Shown in pieces: positions 1-8,903 of a stretch of DNA of 39,570 bases. The notes beneath the pieces are model-generated. The model worked only from the letters and a program-made list of their open reading frames with translations, made no database searches and was not told the origin of the DNA. Within the stretch, counting starts at the first letter, position 1, and the number at the start of each line of letters is the position of its first letter. The DNA comes from Bacteroidaceae bacterium (lineage in GTDB: Bacteria; Bacteroidota; Bacteroidia; Bacteroidales; Bacteroidaceae). The translations under genes were made by a program, and so were the position numbers. The stretch spans positions 1-39,570 of the forward strand of contig BLLV01000183.1 of assembly GCA_011959205.1 (NCBI GenBank), read 5' to 3'.

Positions 1-30
1 ATAGTATTAGATTTAAGGTTAACAAAGGTT

Positions 31-58
31 GGAGCAAGGCGTTGCTCCTTTTTTTTTT
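31..58 (+). terminator. Intrinsic terminator upstream of the first susC
   Basis: A 7-bp perfect stem (31-37 with 42-48) closes a GGCG loop and is followed directly by ten T residues. It probably ends a gene lying left of the window, but it also sits about 100 bases before the susC start, so an attenuator role cannot be excluded. The same stem recurs at 5292-5309. Confidence 0.75.
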
Positions 59-94
59 GAGTATATATTTTTCTCTTAACAGTTTTTCTTTTCT

Positions 95-111
95 AAGTTC
101 TACTAGAACTT
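95..111. promoter_or_regulatory. Perfect 7-bp dyad in the susC leader, possible operator
   Basis: AAGTTCT and AGAACTT are separated by three bases, and a further GTTCT follows at 112-116. The site lies 40-55 bases before the susC ATG, where a regulator of the locus could bind. No clear TAnnTTTG promoter box is visible in this leader. The regulatory role is inferred from position and symmetry only. Confidence 0.3.
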
Positions 112-150
112 GTTCTGTTATATATTTTTATTTACCTTAAAATATGTAAT

Positions 151-3100
151 ATGTTAAAACAATTAAGAACTGTTGGAATGCTATTGTTTCTCTCGGCTAT
201 GTCAGCCGGAACAATGTATGCATCTCCTGATTGGCGGACGGCTGATGCAAAAGGAGTTCAACAAAATGGAATTTGTAAAGGAGTCGTTACGGATGCAACA
301 GGAGAAAGTATTATTGGAGCATCTGTTGTGGTGAAAGGAACCACTAATGGTACAATTACAGGTATTGACGGAGATTTCTCTTTGTCAGGAGTGGATAAAG
401 GTAGTATTTTGGTAGTCTCATTTGTGGGTTATCAGAACCTGGAAATGAAATGGAACGGGCAATTGTTGAATATTGTTCTGAAAGAAGATACGAAAGTCTT
501 GGATGAAGTGGTGGTAGTGGGTTATGGTACCCAGAAGAAGGCCAATTTGTCTGGAGCGGTAGCTGCCGTTGATGGGAAAGTGTTGCAAGATCGGCCTATT
601 ACCAATATCGGACAGGGATTGCAGGGAGTGGTACCTAATTTGAATATCACAATGAACAATGGTGGTGCGCCTGGTGCCACTTCTAAATTTAATATCCGTG
701 GAAATACATCGCTGAACGGCGGTAGCCCGTTGGTGTTGGTGGATAATGTGCAAATGGATGCCAACTTAGTGAATCCGGATGATATTGAATCGATTTCCGT
801 ACTGAAAGATGCGGCTTCCGCTTCCATTTATGGTGCCCGTGCAGCTTATGGTGTTATTCTGATCACAACAAAGAAAGGTAAGAAGTCGGACAAACCGACT
901 ATTTCGCTGTCGGCTACGGGATATTGGCAGTCGCCGGCATTGAGCTTCCATAATGTAAATTCCATGCAGTACCTCACCATGATGGACGAGGCTTATCAGA
1001 ACGATGGAGGAAGTGGTCACTATTTCAAACAGCAGGTATACCAGTATGCTAAAGACTATTTCGATGGCAAATATAAATCTCCGGTGTTCTTTGATGAAGC
1101 ATACGATACGTACAAATATGGATATTGCGGTAACACTGACTGGTGGAACGAATTGTATAAAACTTCTTTCTCACAGATCTATACGGCCAATATCAGTGGC
1201 GGTAACGAACGTACCACTTATTATGCTTCTGTGAGCATGAACGATCAAGGTGGTATCTTGAAAGCGGGAGACGACAAGTATAACAAGTATAATGCGAATG
1301 TGAACATTTCGTCTGACATCACTCGATGGCTCAATGTATCGGCAAAAATTGCTCATACCTATACCGATGAATTGCATCCCACCGGAGGTACTACTACAAT
1401 GAACTCTACCGCTTATTCGGGACTCTCCTCTTATTCGGGTATGATGAAAGGTGACTTGAGCCCTTTGATGCCGGTGAAACATCCTGACGGGCACTATGCG
1501 GGACAAGGCAGTTATACTAATCCGGTAGCTATTATGGAGCAAGGCGGTAATGCCCAATACAAGCAGAATGACTTATGGATGACGGGTGCCGTGAAAATGA
1601 CTCCGATCAAAGGATTGGTTATCAATGCTGATTATACATGGAATTTTTATGGAAAATCATCCAATCAACATGTACAGAACTTTTATGACTATACAGCTGT
1701 TCCGGGTACGGAAAACTATTATCCGTGGACTAATCCGAGTAGCGTGACTGTGACTAACAATGACGATTATTACAATGCCTTCAATGCTTTTGCCGAATAT
1801 AGTTTTTCTTTGAAAGAAAAGCACAATTTCAAAGTAATGGCAGGTTATAATCAGGAAAACAAGCATAAAAAGTTTCATTATGCAGGGCGTAAAAACCTGA
1901 TTGATGCAACTAATCCTTCTCTTAATCTGGCTTATGGTGATATGGCCTTGAGTGGTTCGGAAACACACTGGTCGGTGAATGGCTTTTTCGCCCGTATCAA
2001 CTATGATTACATGGGTAAGTATTTATTGGAATTGAACGGACGTTATGACGGCTCTTCCAAATTTCCTCATGGAGACCGTTACGCTTTCTTCCCGTCGGCT
2101 TCGGTAGCATGGCGCGTATCGGAAGAAAAATTTTGGGAGCCTGTGAAAGGATGGTTTGACAGTTTCAAGCTTCGTGCCTCTTATGGTTCGTTGGGAAATC
2201 AGGCGTTAGATGAAGACAGGTATGGAAACTTTCCTTATTTGGCTACCTATGGCATCAATACCCGATATGGTATCTTGTTCAATGGATCCCTTCCGGTGGC
2301 TGTAACCGTTCCCGGATTGGTAAGTTCGTCATTTACTTGGGAAACCGTTAACCAAATGGACTTTGGTTTCGATGCTACTTTTCTGGGTGGCCGTCTGAAT
2401 ACTAGTTTTGACTGGTACCGTCGTAACACGAAAGACATGCTTACTGCCGGTTCGGTTTTGCCGGCTGTCTTGGGAACTTCCGTTCCACAGGCAAATGCTG
2501 CCGACATGAAAACAGTGGGATGGGAAATCTCTTTGGAATGGAACGACCGTTTGAGCAATGGATTCGGTTATCATATCAAAGGAGTATTATCCGATTATCA
2601 AGCTATCATTACCCGGTTCTCCAATCCTACCAAGCTGATCGGTACACACTATGTAGGTGAGAAATTGAATGAAATCTGGGGGTACGTGTCCAACGGACTT
2701 TTCCAAAGTGATGAGGAAGCCAAAGCCGCTGACCAATCTTATTTGTCAGGTGGTAACTGGAGTGCCGGTGATGTGAAATACGAAGACTTGAACAATGATG
2801 GAAAAATTAATATAGGAAAGAATACATTGGACGATCCGGGAGACCGTAAGATACTGGGTAACAGTACTCCGCGTTATTCGTATGGTATTACTGCAGGGTT
2901 CGATTACAAGGGATTTGATTTTGAAATGTTTTGGCAGGGTATCGGCAAACGTGACTATTGGTTGGGCGGATCTCAATTCTGGGGATTCACTGATGAATGG
3001 TGCACACCACTTACTTCTTCTCTTGACTATTGGACAGAAGATAACCGTGACGCTTACTTCCCGCGCCTGCACCACTATGGTGTGAACGGTGGTAACCATC

Positions 3101-3342
3101 AAGTGTCTACACGTTATTTGCAGAATGCGGCTTATCTCCGCCTCAAGAATGTGACATTGGGATACACTATCCCACGCAGTATCACAGAGAAAGTGAAAAT
3201 CGCTCGTCTGAGAGTATTTGTACAAGGGGAAAACCTGTTGACATTCACTCCGTTGATTGATTCATACGATCCGGAAACATTGAATAATATGACTTATCCT
3301 ATTAACAAGAAGGTTTCTGTAGGGTTGAATTTGACATTCTAA
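151..3342 (+). CDS. SusC-like TonB-dependent outer-membrane glycan transporter
   Basis: This 1063-residue protein is a SusC/RagA-family porin that imports oligosaccharides across the outer membrane using TonB energy, working with a SusD lipoprotein lid. A signal peptide covers about residues 1-25. A carboxypeptidase-regulatory-like beta domain follows at about 41-112, then the family-typical DEVVVVGYGTQKK segment at 118-130, the plug (with the GARAAYGVILITTKKG motif), and a long beta-barrel ending in a terminal phenylalanine. The length is normal for the family. The susD-like gene starts 32 bases downstream, so the two form the usual pair. The fucosidase downstream suggests a fucosylated glycan substrate, which is inference. 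The coding frame is intact, although its partner is not. Confidence 0.95.
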   Translation: MLKQLRTVGMLLFLSAMSAGTMYASPDWRTADAKGVQQNGICKGVVTDATGESIIGASVVVKGTTNGTITGIDGDFSLSGVDKGSILVVSFVGYQNLEMKWNGQLLNIVLKEDTKVLDEVVVVGYGTQKKANLSGAVAAVDGKVLQDRPITNIGQGLQGVVPNLNITMNNGGAPGATSKFNIRGNTSLNGGSPLVLVDNVQMDANLVNPDDIESISVLKDAASASIYGARAAYGVILITTKKGKKSDKPTISLSATGYWQSPALSFHNVNSMQYLTMMDEAYQNDGGSGHYFKQQVYQYAKDYFDGKYKSPVFFDEAYDTYKYGYCGNTDWWNELYKTSFSQIYTANISGGNERTTYYASVSMNDQGGILKAGDDKYNKYNANVNISSDITRWLNVSAKIAHTYTDELHPTGGTTTMNSTAYSGLSSYSGMMKGDLSPLMPVKHPDGHYAGQGSYTNPVAIMEQGGNAQYKQNDLWMTGAVKMTPIKGLVINADYTWNFYGKSSNQHVQNFYDYTAVPGTENYYPWTNPSSVTVTNNDDYYNAFNAFAEYSFSLKEKHNFKVMAGYNQENKHKKFHYAGRKNLIDATNPSLNLAYGDMALSGSETHWSVNGFFARINYDYMGKYLLELNGRYDGSSKFPHGDRYAFFPSASVAWRVSEEKFWEPVKGWFDSFKLRASYGSLGNQALDEDRYGNFPYLATYGINTRYGILFNGSLPVAVTVPGLVSSSFTWETVNQMDFGFDATFLGGRLNTSFDWYRRNTKDMLTAGSVLPAVLGTSVPQANAADMKTVGWEISLEWNDRLSNGFGYHIKGVLSDYQAIITRFSNPTKLIGTHYVGEKLNEIWGYVSNGLFQSDEEAKAADQSYLSGGNWSAGDVKYEDLNNDGKINIGKNTLDDPGDRKILGNSTPRYSYGITAGFDYKGFDFEMFWQGIGKRDYWLGGSQFWGFTDEWCTPLTSSLDYWTEDNRDAYFPRLHHYGVNGGNHQVSTRYLQNAAYLRLKNVTLGYTIPRSITEKVKIARLRVFVQGENLLTFTPLIDSYDPETLNNMTYPINKKVSVGLNLTF

Positions 3343-3374
3343 CAAAAATCTATTTATAAAAAGAGTAATACATC

Positions 3375-5144
3375 ATGAAAATAAAGAATATATTATTCGT
3401 GTTATTATTCGCTGGAGCGGCTCTCAGTTCTTGCGATTATACCGATTTGTCGCCTATAGATTCCATTACCGACAAGTCATATTGGACTACGGTCAACGAT
3501 TTGAAACTTTATGCCAACGGCTTATATGGTTTGTTGAGCGGTCCTACTTCGACCGGTGATAATGTCAGTGACAACTTTGTGCCGAAGGATTATAGTGGTT
3601 ATTTATTCAATGAATACACCGTGCCTGCTTCGGCTTCCAGCGCTAACGGGTGGTATTGGAACGATATCCGTAGCTGCAACTATTTCCTTCAGCGTTACCA
3701 GCTTGTATAGGGATCGGAAGCTGAAATTAACAAATATGTGGCTGAGGTGCGTTTTATGCGTGGCTTGTTGTATTATAGCAAGATAAAGACATTTGGCGAT
3801 GTGCCTTGGTATGAAAAAGATTTGCAGACCAGTGATACGGAAGAACTTTATAAGGCTCGGGATAAGCGCGATTTCGTGTTGGGTAAGGTGATAGAAGACT
3901 TTGAATTTGCCATTCAGTGGTTGCCTGAAAAGGCGGACTCTGAGAAAGGACGTCTCCACAAAGACGCTGCCCGTACCCAGTTGGCACGTATCTGCCTGTA
4001 TTTCGGTACTTATATGAAGTATCATAACGAAACAGCTGCTACCGAATGGACTTCGCAAACCCTGTTAAGGAAAGCGGTGGAACTGACAGAAACCATTATG
4101 AACAGTGGAGACTACGCCATTGTGAAAGCCTCGGATGCGGGAGCTGCCACAATAGCTTATGAAGGTTATCCGTTATATTATGCCAATTTGTTTGTGCAAG
4201 AGGATTTATCGGATTGCAAGGAAGGTATTCTCTGCCGTTTTTATGAAGAAGGTGTGCTAACGCACGAAACCGGACGCCAGGTAGGTGAGAACGGCACCGG
4301 TCTGAGTAAAGATTTTATTGAATCGTTTTTGATGAAAGACGGCACTCCTATTTATAATGCCAATTCCGGTTACTTGGGCGATGAAAATCAGGAAAATGAA
4401 ATAGCTGGCCGCGACCCGCGCCTTTATCAATTGATCGATAATCAGCACAAGCCTTATAGAGTGCAAAACGGAAAAGCAAGCCAGAATCAGGTGGCTGATT
4501 GCAGTGCCAGCAAGAGTGTGACTGGCTATCCATGTACCAAATATCATTCGGCTAACACCAAACAGGCAGAAGCCCGTAATACTTATTATGATTGGTTTGT
4601 CTATCGCTATGCTGAAGTGTTGCTGATTCATGCGGAAGCGCATGCAGAATTGGGAGATATAAACCAAGGCATTCTCGACAAGACCATCAACCAATTGCGC
4701 GACAGGGTGGAAATGGCTCATCTGAGCATGAATCCTGTAGCCGATGCTGCTCCGATAGATTATGGATATCAACTTTCCAATCTGCTGTATGAAATTCGTC
4801 GTGAGCGCCGCATCGAGCTGGTGGCTGAAGACCATCGTATGGATGATTTGAAGCGTTGGAATGCCATGAAGTTGCTCGAAAATCCGAAGACCATGTTCGG
4901 GTTGAAAGTTACTCCATCCGTAGAGCAGGAATATGCAGCGGCTAATGTCACATTCGGGGGTGAAGACGGACGTCCTGTTGTAGAGTATAAAGGGGCGACT
5001 TATTTATATCAGTATCCGTCAAAATCCATTGATGACGCCGGACGCAAATGGAGCGAAAATGATCGCCGCTGGTTATATCCGTTGCCTAGCAATGAACTGG
5101 TATTGAATACAAACCTGGTTCAAAATCCGGGCTGGAGTAATTGA
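3375..5144 (+). pseudogene. SusD-like surface glycan-binding lipoprotein, interrupted by an in-frame TAG
   Basis: The gene encodes a RagB/SusD lipoprotein that would cap the adjacent SusC transporter and bind glycan. The N-terminus has a lipobox, LSSC, with the acylated Cys at residue 20. The frame is broken once by a TAG at 3708-3710 (codon 112). The codons on both sides are in the same frame and read as continuous SusD: FLQRYQLV, stop, GSEAEINKYVAEVRFMRG, the tetratricopeptide-like helices where families usually carry an acidic residue or Gln. Without the stop the product would be about 589 residues, a normal SusD length, ending in the usual NPGW motif. It could be a real null mutation, a strain polymorphism, a suppressed amber codon or a base-call error; a GAG, AAG or CAG codon is one substitution away. 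A GTG at 3738 could in principle restart translation but would give a product with no signal peptide. Confidence 0.9.
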
Positions 5145-5219
5145 AATAAAAGCATATAGCTGTGTTTTTACACATTATCAAGATGGAGAAGGACTGGGAA
5201 TGGTAACATTCTGTGGCAA

Positions 5220-5252
5220 AACATTCTGGTTTGTGAAAACCAGGATGTTTTT
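5220..5252 (+). terminator. Terminator of the first susCD pair
   Basis: The arms at 5220-5232 and 5237-5249 form a 13-bp stem with a single G-U pair around a GTGA loop, and a run of T follows. It lies 75 bases after the susD stop. Confidence 0.75.
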
Positions 5253-5290
5253 GCTCTCCATAGCATCCTGTGGGATGTAAAACTGTAAAA

Positions 5291-5320
5291 GGGAGCAAGG
5301 TGTTGCTCCTTTTCTTTTTT
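5291..5320 (+). terminator. Second terminator hairpin before the fucosidase
   Basis: GGAGCAA at 5292-5298 pairs with TTGCTCC at 5303-5309 across a GGTG loop, followed by a T-rich tract. The stem is identical to that at 31-48, with one loop base changed. With the hairpin at 5220 it makes a double terminator separating the fucosidase from susCD. Confidence 0.7.
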
Positions 5321-5348
5321 AAAGTCTTTCCTTTTTCAGAAAATAGTT

Positions 5349-5356
5349 TAACTTTG
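5349..5356 (+). promoter_or_regulatory. Promoter -7 box for the fucosidase gene
   Basis: TAACTTTG matches the Bacteroidota -7 consensus TAnnTTTG. It lies 26 bases before the ATG and directly after the double terminator, so the fucosidase is probably transcribed on its own. No convincing -33 TTTG was found at the usual spacing. Confidence 0.55.
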
Positions 5357-5382
5357 CATGATCAGATTCTAACTAATAACAC

Positions 5383-7278
5383 ATGAATAATTTTATGAAA
5401 ATACGCACTGATCTTTTTTATGTAGGAGCCGTTGCGGCATTGCTGAGTGCCTGCGAACCGGCAGTGAAGGCACCCGAAGCGGTTCTTCCTGTTCCCGAAG
5501 CCAAGCAAGTGGACTGGCAGAAAATGGAAACGTATGCCTTTGTTCATTTCGGACTGAACACGTTCAATGATCGTGAGTGGGGGTATGGAGATTCCGATCC
5601 TGCTACGTTCAATCCTGCCAAACTGGATTGCGAGCAATGGGTGAAAACCTTTGTGGCGGCAGGAATGAAAGGGGTTATCCTTACGGCAAAACATCATGAC
5701 GGATTTTGCTTGTGGCCTACGGGGCTGACCGAATACTGTATCCGTAACACGCCTTATAAAGATGGAAAAGGGGATATAGTGCGTGACCTCTCGGAAGCTT
5801 GCAAAAAGTACGGCATCAAATTTGCTGTTTATCTCTCGCCGTGGGACAGGCATCAGGCCAACTATGGAACTCCGGAGTATGTGGATTATTTCTATAAGCA
5901 ACTGCACGAATTGCTGACCAATTACGGTCCGGTATTCGAAATATGGTTCGATGGAGCCAATGGCGGCGACGGCTGGTATGGCGGTGCAAAGGATTCCCGT
6001 ACCATAGACCGGAAGAATTATTATAACTACGCGCGTGCATACGAGATGATTGACAAGTATCAGCCGCAAGCCGTCGTATTCTCGGACGGCGGACCCGGAT
6101 GCCGTTGGGTAGGTAATGAGAGCGGTTTTGCCGGAGCCACGAACTGGTCGTTCCTGCGTGCCGGAGAGGTATATCCGGGTTATCCCAAATACCGGGAATT
6201 GCAATACGGACATGCCGACGGCAATCAGTGGACGGCTGCCGAATGTGATGTGTCCATCCGTCCGGGATGGTTCTATCATCCGGAGGAGGATGGCCGGGTG
6301 AAAACTGTGGAACAGCTGACAGATCTGTATTACCGCAGTGTGGGACATAACGCTACTTTGTTGCTCAATTTCCCCGTAAACCGGGATGGATTGATTCACC
6401 CGGTGGATTCGGCGAATGCGGTGGATTTTTATAAAAATGTACAGAGACAGTTGGCAGATAACCTGCTGAAAGGTGTTCTTCCGAAAGTTACCAATGAACG
6501 GGGTGGACTATACACGGCAAAGGCGGTGACTGACGGAGAGTATGATACGTATTGGGCTACGGAAGATAGCGTCACGTCAGCTGTCATCGAGTTTGAATGG
6601 CCGGCTCCGCAAAAGGTGAACCGTATGCTGTTACAGGAATATATTCCATTGGGGCAGCGCGTGCAATCCTTTGTGGTGGAGTATAACAAGGAAGGAGAGT
6701 GGTTGCCGGTGAAGCTGAATGAAGAGACGACTACAATTGGCTATAAACGTTTGCTACGGTTTGAGACTGTCACGACGGACAAACTTCGCGTGAATTTCAA
6801 AAAATCGCGTGCTTGCTTGTGTATCAATAATATAGAGGCTTATTATGCGGGAGAGACTTCTGATGTGTTTACTGCGAAAGCGGAAGAACTGAAGACGTAT
6901 CCGTTTACTTTGCCGCAGGTGGATGAGGCGGAAGCCGGAAAATGTGCGGATAAGAATGCCTCTACGACTTGCTTTGTGGAAGGCGACAAGCTGCTGATTG
7001 ATTTGGGTGAGGAACGAAATGTTTCTTCATTCCATTACTTGCCCGACCAGAGCGAGTACAACAAAGGACTGATAGCCGGATATAGACTTTCTGTCGGCAT
7101 GGAAGCTGATGCCGTGAACCGGGTGGTGAGTAGCGGAGAGTTTTCGAATATCAAGAACAATCCGATTCTTCAGTCGGTATATTTCAGTCCGGTAACAGCC
7201 CGGTATGTATTGTTGGAAGCGGTGAAGATGGTGGAAGACGGTGCACCGATGGGCTTTGCCGAATTAGGAATACAATAA
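5383..7278 (+). CDS. GH29 alpha-L-fucosidase lipoprotein
   Basis: This 631-residue enzyme hydrolyses terminal alpha-linked L-fucose from glycans by a retaining mechanism. A lipobox, LSAC with Cys24, indicates a lipoprotein, periplasmic or surface-facing. The GH29 barrel spans about residues 45-350, with HFGLNTF near 55-61, HHDGF at 104-108 and the likely nucleophile Asp190 in FEIWFDGANG. The sequence pattern resembles the alpha-1,3/1,4-specific GH29-B subfamily more than the broad GH29-A type, judged from memory of the motifs. A discoidin-like (F5/8 type C) beta domain follows from about 370, and a second beta-rich segment runs to the C-terminus. A second in-frame ATG at 5395 is an equally plausible start and leaves the lipoprotein signal intact. 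The fucO-like gene at 10885 would handle a later step of fucose use. Confidence 0.92.
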   Translation: MNNFMKIRTDLFYVGAVAALLSACEPAVKAPEAVLPVPEAKQVDWQKMETYAFVHFGLNTFNDREWGYGDSDPATFNPAKLDCEQWVKTFVAAGMKGVILTAKHHDGFCLWPTGLTEYCIRNTPYKDGKGDIVRDLSEACKKYGIKFAVYLSPWDRHQANYGTPEYVDYFYKQLHELLTNYGPVFEIWFDGANGGDGWYGGAKDSRTIDRKNYYNYARAYEMIDKYQPQAVVFSDGGPGCRWVGNESGFAGATNWSFLRAGEVYPGYPKYRELQYGHADGNQWTAAECDVSIRPGWFYHPEEDGRVKTVEQLTDLYYRSVGHNATLLLNFPVNRDGLIHPVDSANAVDFYKNVQRQLADNLLKGVLPKVTNERGGLYTAKAVTDGEYDTYWATEDSVTSAVIEFEWPAPQKVNRMLLQEYIPLGQRVQSFVVEYNKEGEWLPVKLNEETTTIGYKRLLRFETVTTDKLRVNFKKSRACLCINNIEAYYAGETSDVFTAKAEELKTYPFTLPQVDEAEAGKCADKNASTTCFVEGDKLLIDLGEERNVSSFHYLPDQSEYNKGLIAGYRLSVGMEADAVNRVVSSGEFSNIKNNPILQSVYFSPVTARYVLLEAVKMVEDGAPMGFAELGIQ

Positions 7279-7293
7279 CTTTATATCGTGAGC

Positions 7294-7316
7294 GGGGCGG
7301 AGGCATGTGCCGCCCC
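7294..7316. terminator. GC-rich hairpin between convergent genes
   Basis: GGGGCGG (7294-7300) pairs with CCGCCCC (7310-7316) over a nine-base loop, between the ends of the fucosidase and dprA. There is no T-tract on either side, so termination would be inefficient or factor-dependent. Confidence 0.4.
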
Positions 7317-7325
7317 CTTACGGTG

Positions 7326-8441
7326 TTACCTTATTAGCCGGTATATCCCTCCTGCCAATGCTCGTATCATTCCTTTCATTTCCAATTCAAACAGCAAGGC
7401 ACTCATTTTGTGAACAGGAATATTTGTTTCTACGACTAAGGTATTAATCTGAATTCCGTCCGGTATATTCTGTAACAGATTTACAATGGCTGCCTCTTCT
7501 TCGCTCAGTTCCGGAAACAATTCCCGCTGTATCGTTTTTGGGGGTTGAAGTTTGCTTTCCCATCCCATTGCTGTCACCAGATCTTCGGCTGATGTGATGA
7601 GCATGGCCTGGTTTCTTTTTATCAGGTTGTTACATCCGATGGAGTATTCATCGTTCCATCGTCCCGGGAAGGCGAAACAGTCTCGGTGATAACTTCCTGC
7701 CAGTTCGGCTGTGATGAGTGCTCCTCCTTTGGCAGCAGATTCGATAACAATGGTGGCATCGCTCATGCCTGCCACAATGCGGTTGCGTTTCACGAAATTC
7801 TGCCGGTCGGGGTTGGTTCCGCTGGTAAACTCGGTCAGTAGTCCCCCTTGTTTCAACATGTTGACAGCTGTTTTCCGGTGTTCGGCAGGATAAATACGAT
7901 CCAGTCCGTGAGCCAATACTCCCACAGTTTTGAACTGGTTTTGCAGAGCGGCGCGATGCGCATGGATGTCAATGCCGTATGCCAGTCCGCTCACTACTAG
8001 GGCATCCGGACATAGTATCGACAGGTCGGTAAGGAAACGGGTGCAGATATCCTGTCCGTAGGGTGTGGCATGGCGGGTTCCTACCATACTAATGACATGC
8101 AATGCATTCAGGTCGGCGTTTCCTCGGTAGAATAAGGCTAACGGAGCATCGTCGCATTCGCGTAGCCGGCTGGGGTAGTCCTTATCATTCAGGGTGAGGC
8201 AGCGGATATGGTTTTTCTCGCAGAAGATTAACTCTTGCTCCGCATGCCGGAAGGCTTCGGGATTGTCCAATGCCGCACTAATCTTTTTGCTCACTCCGGG
8301 AACTCGCTGCGACAGTTCCTTGCGGTATTCGAAAACACGTGCGGCACTGCCCAAGCTGCTGACTAACCTGAACGCGCCTGTCAGTCCCAGTCCCGGTATT
8401 CGGGTCAGTGCCAGACTATAAAGTTGTTCGTCTGTTGTCAT
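7326..8441 (-). CDS. dprA: DNA-processing protein DprA
   Basis: DprA (Smf) binds incoming single-stranded DNA in the cytoplasm and loads RecA during natural transformation; it is kept in many bacteria not known to be competent. The protein is 371 residues, normal for the full-length form. An N-terminal helix-hairpin-helix/SAM-like region covers about 1-70. The Rossmann-like DprA core follows, with MVGTRHATPYG near 119-129, SGLAYGIDIHAH at 151-162, and the NRIVAGMSDATIVIESAAKGGAL region around 220-241. A C-terminal winged helix covers about 310-371. Its ATG overlaps the stop of the upstream thioesterase gene (ATGA), so the two are translationally coupled. Confidence 0.96.
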   Translation of the reverse strand: MTTDEQLYSLALTRIPGLGLTGAFRLVSSLGSAARVFEYRKELSQRVPGVSKKISAALDNPEAFRHAEQELIFCEKNHIRCLTLNDKDYPSRLRECDDAPLALFYRGNADLNALHVISMVGTRHATPYGQDICTRFLTDLSILCPDALVVSGLAYGIDIHAHRAALQNQFKTVGVLAHGLDRIYPAEHRKTAVNMLKQGGLLTEFTSGTNPDRQNFVKRNRIVAGMSDATIVIESAAKGGALITAELAGSYHRDCFAFPGRWNDEYSIGCNNLIKRNQAMLITSAEDLVTAMGWESKLQPPKTIQRELFPELSEEEAAIVNLLQNIPDGIQINTLVVETNIPVHKMSALLFELEMKGMIRALAGGIYRLIR

Positions 8442-8845
8442 TCGCTCAGGTAGGGTGCGAAAATTTCATCAAATAAGGCACTGTTTCCCAGTCTGCCGTT
8501 TGCCACACATACGGTTTCCACGGTAGCTTTGATTGCCACTTTCATGTCGGTCAGGCGGAAAATGTCCTGATAGAACACATACTTGATGCCTTCTTTTTTC
8601 AGATAGAGTTTTGATACAAATTCATCCCCGCTACGCAGCGGAGCCTTGAATGCCATGGTGAGCCGTGCCACCACCGGGTCTATTCCTTCCTCGTGCAGAT
8701 GCGCGAAGCTGACGTCTGCCGATGTGAGGAACTCATGGCGCGTATGCTCCAGATAATGCTGATAGTTGGCGTTGTTCACAATGCCTTGCAGGTCGCACTC
8801 ATAGTCGCGTACCTTCATTTTCAGTTCGTAAATATACTTTTCCAT
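8438..8845 (-). CDS. Hotdog-fold acyl-CoA thioesterase (4HBT family)
   Basis: The product is about 135 residues when started at the ATG at 8845. It resembles the YbgC/4-hydroxybenzoyl-CoA thioesterase family, which hydrolyses acyl-CoA or acyl-ACP thioesters in the cytoplasm. The family signature is clear near the N-terminus: RDYECDLQGIVNNANYQHYLEHTRHEFL-like residues, with the acidic residue before QGIVNN in the active-site position. An in-frame ATG at 8881 would add 12 residues, but it lies upstream of a strong -7 box that ends four bases before 8845, so the shorter form is preferred. The gene ends inside the dprA start codon. The substrate cannot be read from sequence. Confidence 0.85.
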   Translation of the reverse strand: MEKYIYELKMKVRDYECDLQGIVNNANYQHYLEHTRHEFLTSADVSFAHLHEEGIDPVVARLTMAFKAPLRSGDEFVSKLYLKKEGIKYVFYQDIFRLTDMKVAIKATVETVCVANGRLGNSALFDEIFAPYLSE

Positions 8846-8849
8846 AGGG

Positions 8850-8857
8850 CAAAGGTA
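8850..8857 (-). promoter_or_regulatory. Promoter -7 box for thioesterase-dprA, predicting a leaderless mRNA
   Basis: On the minus strand TACCTTTG matches TAnnTTTG and is followed by only four bases before the ATG at 8845. Transcription starting at the usual distance would begin at or next to the start codon. Confidence 0.55.
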
Positions 8858-8903
8858 TAAGAAAAATATGTTACTTTGCATCCAAATTCAAAAAAAGAAG
8901 CGA

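Noticed and set aside
5362..6399. 345-codon minus-strand frame opposite the fucosidase
   Set aside because: Shadow of the GH29 reading frame with no recognisable features.
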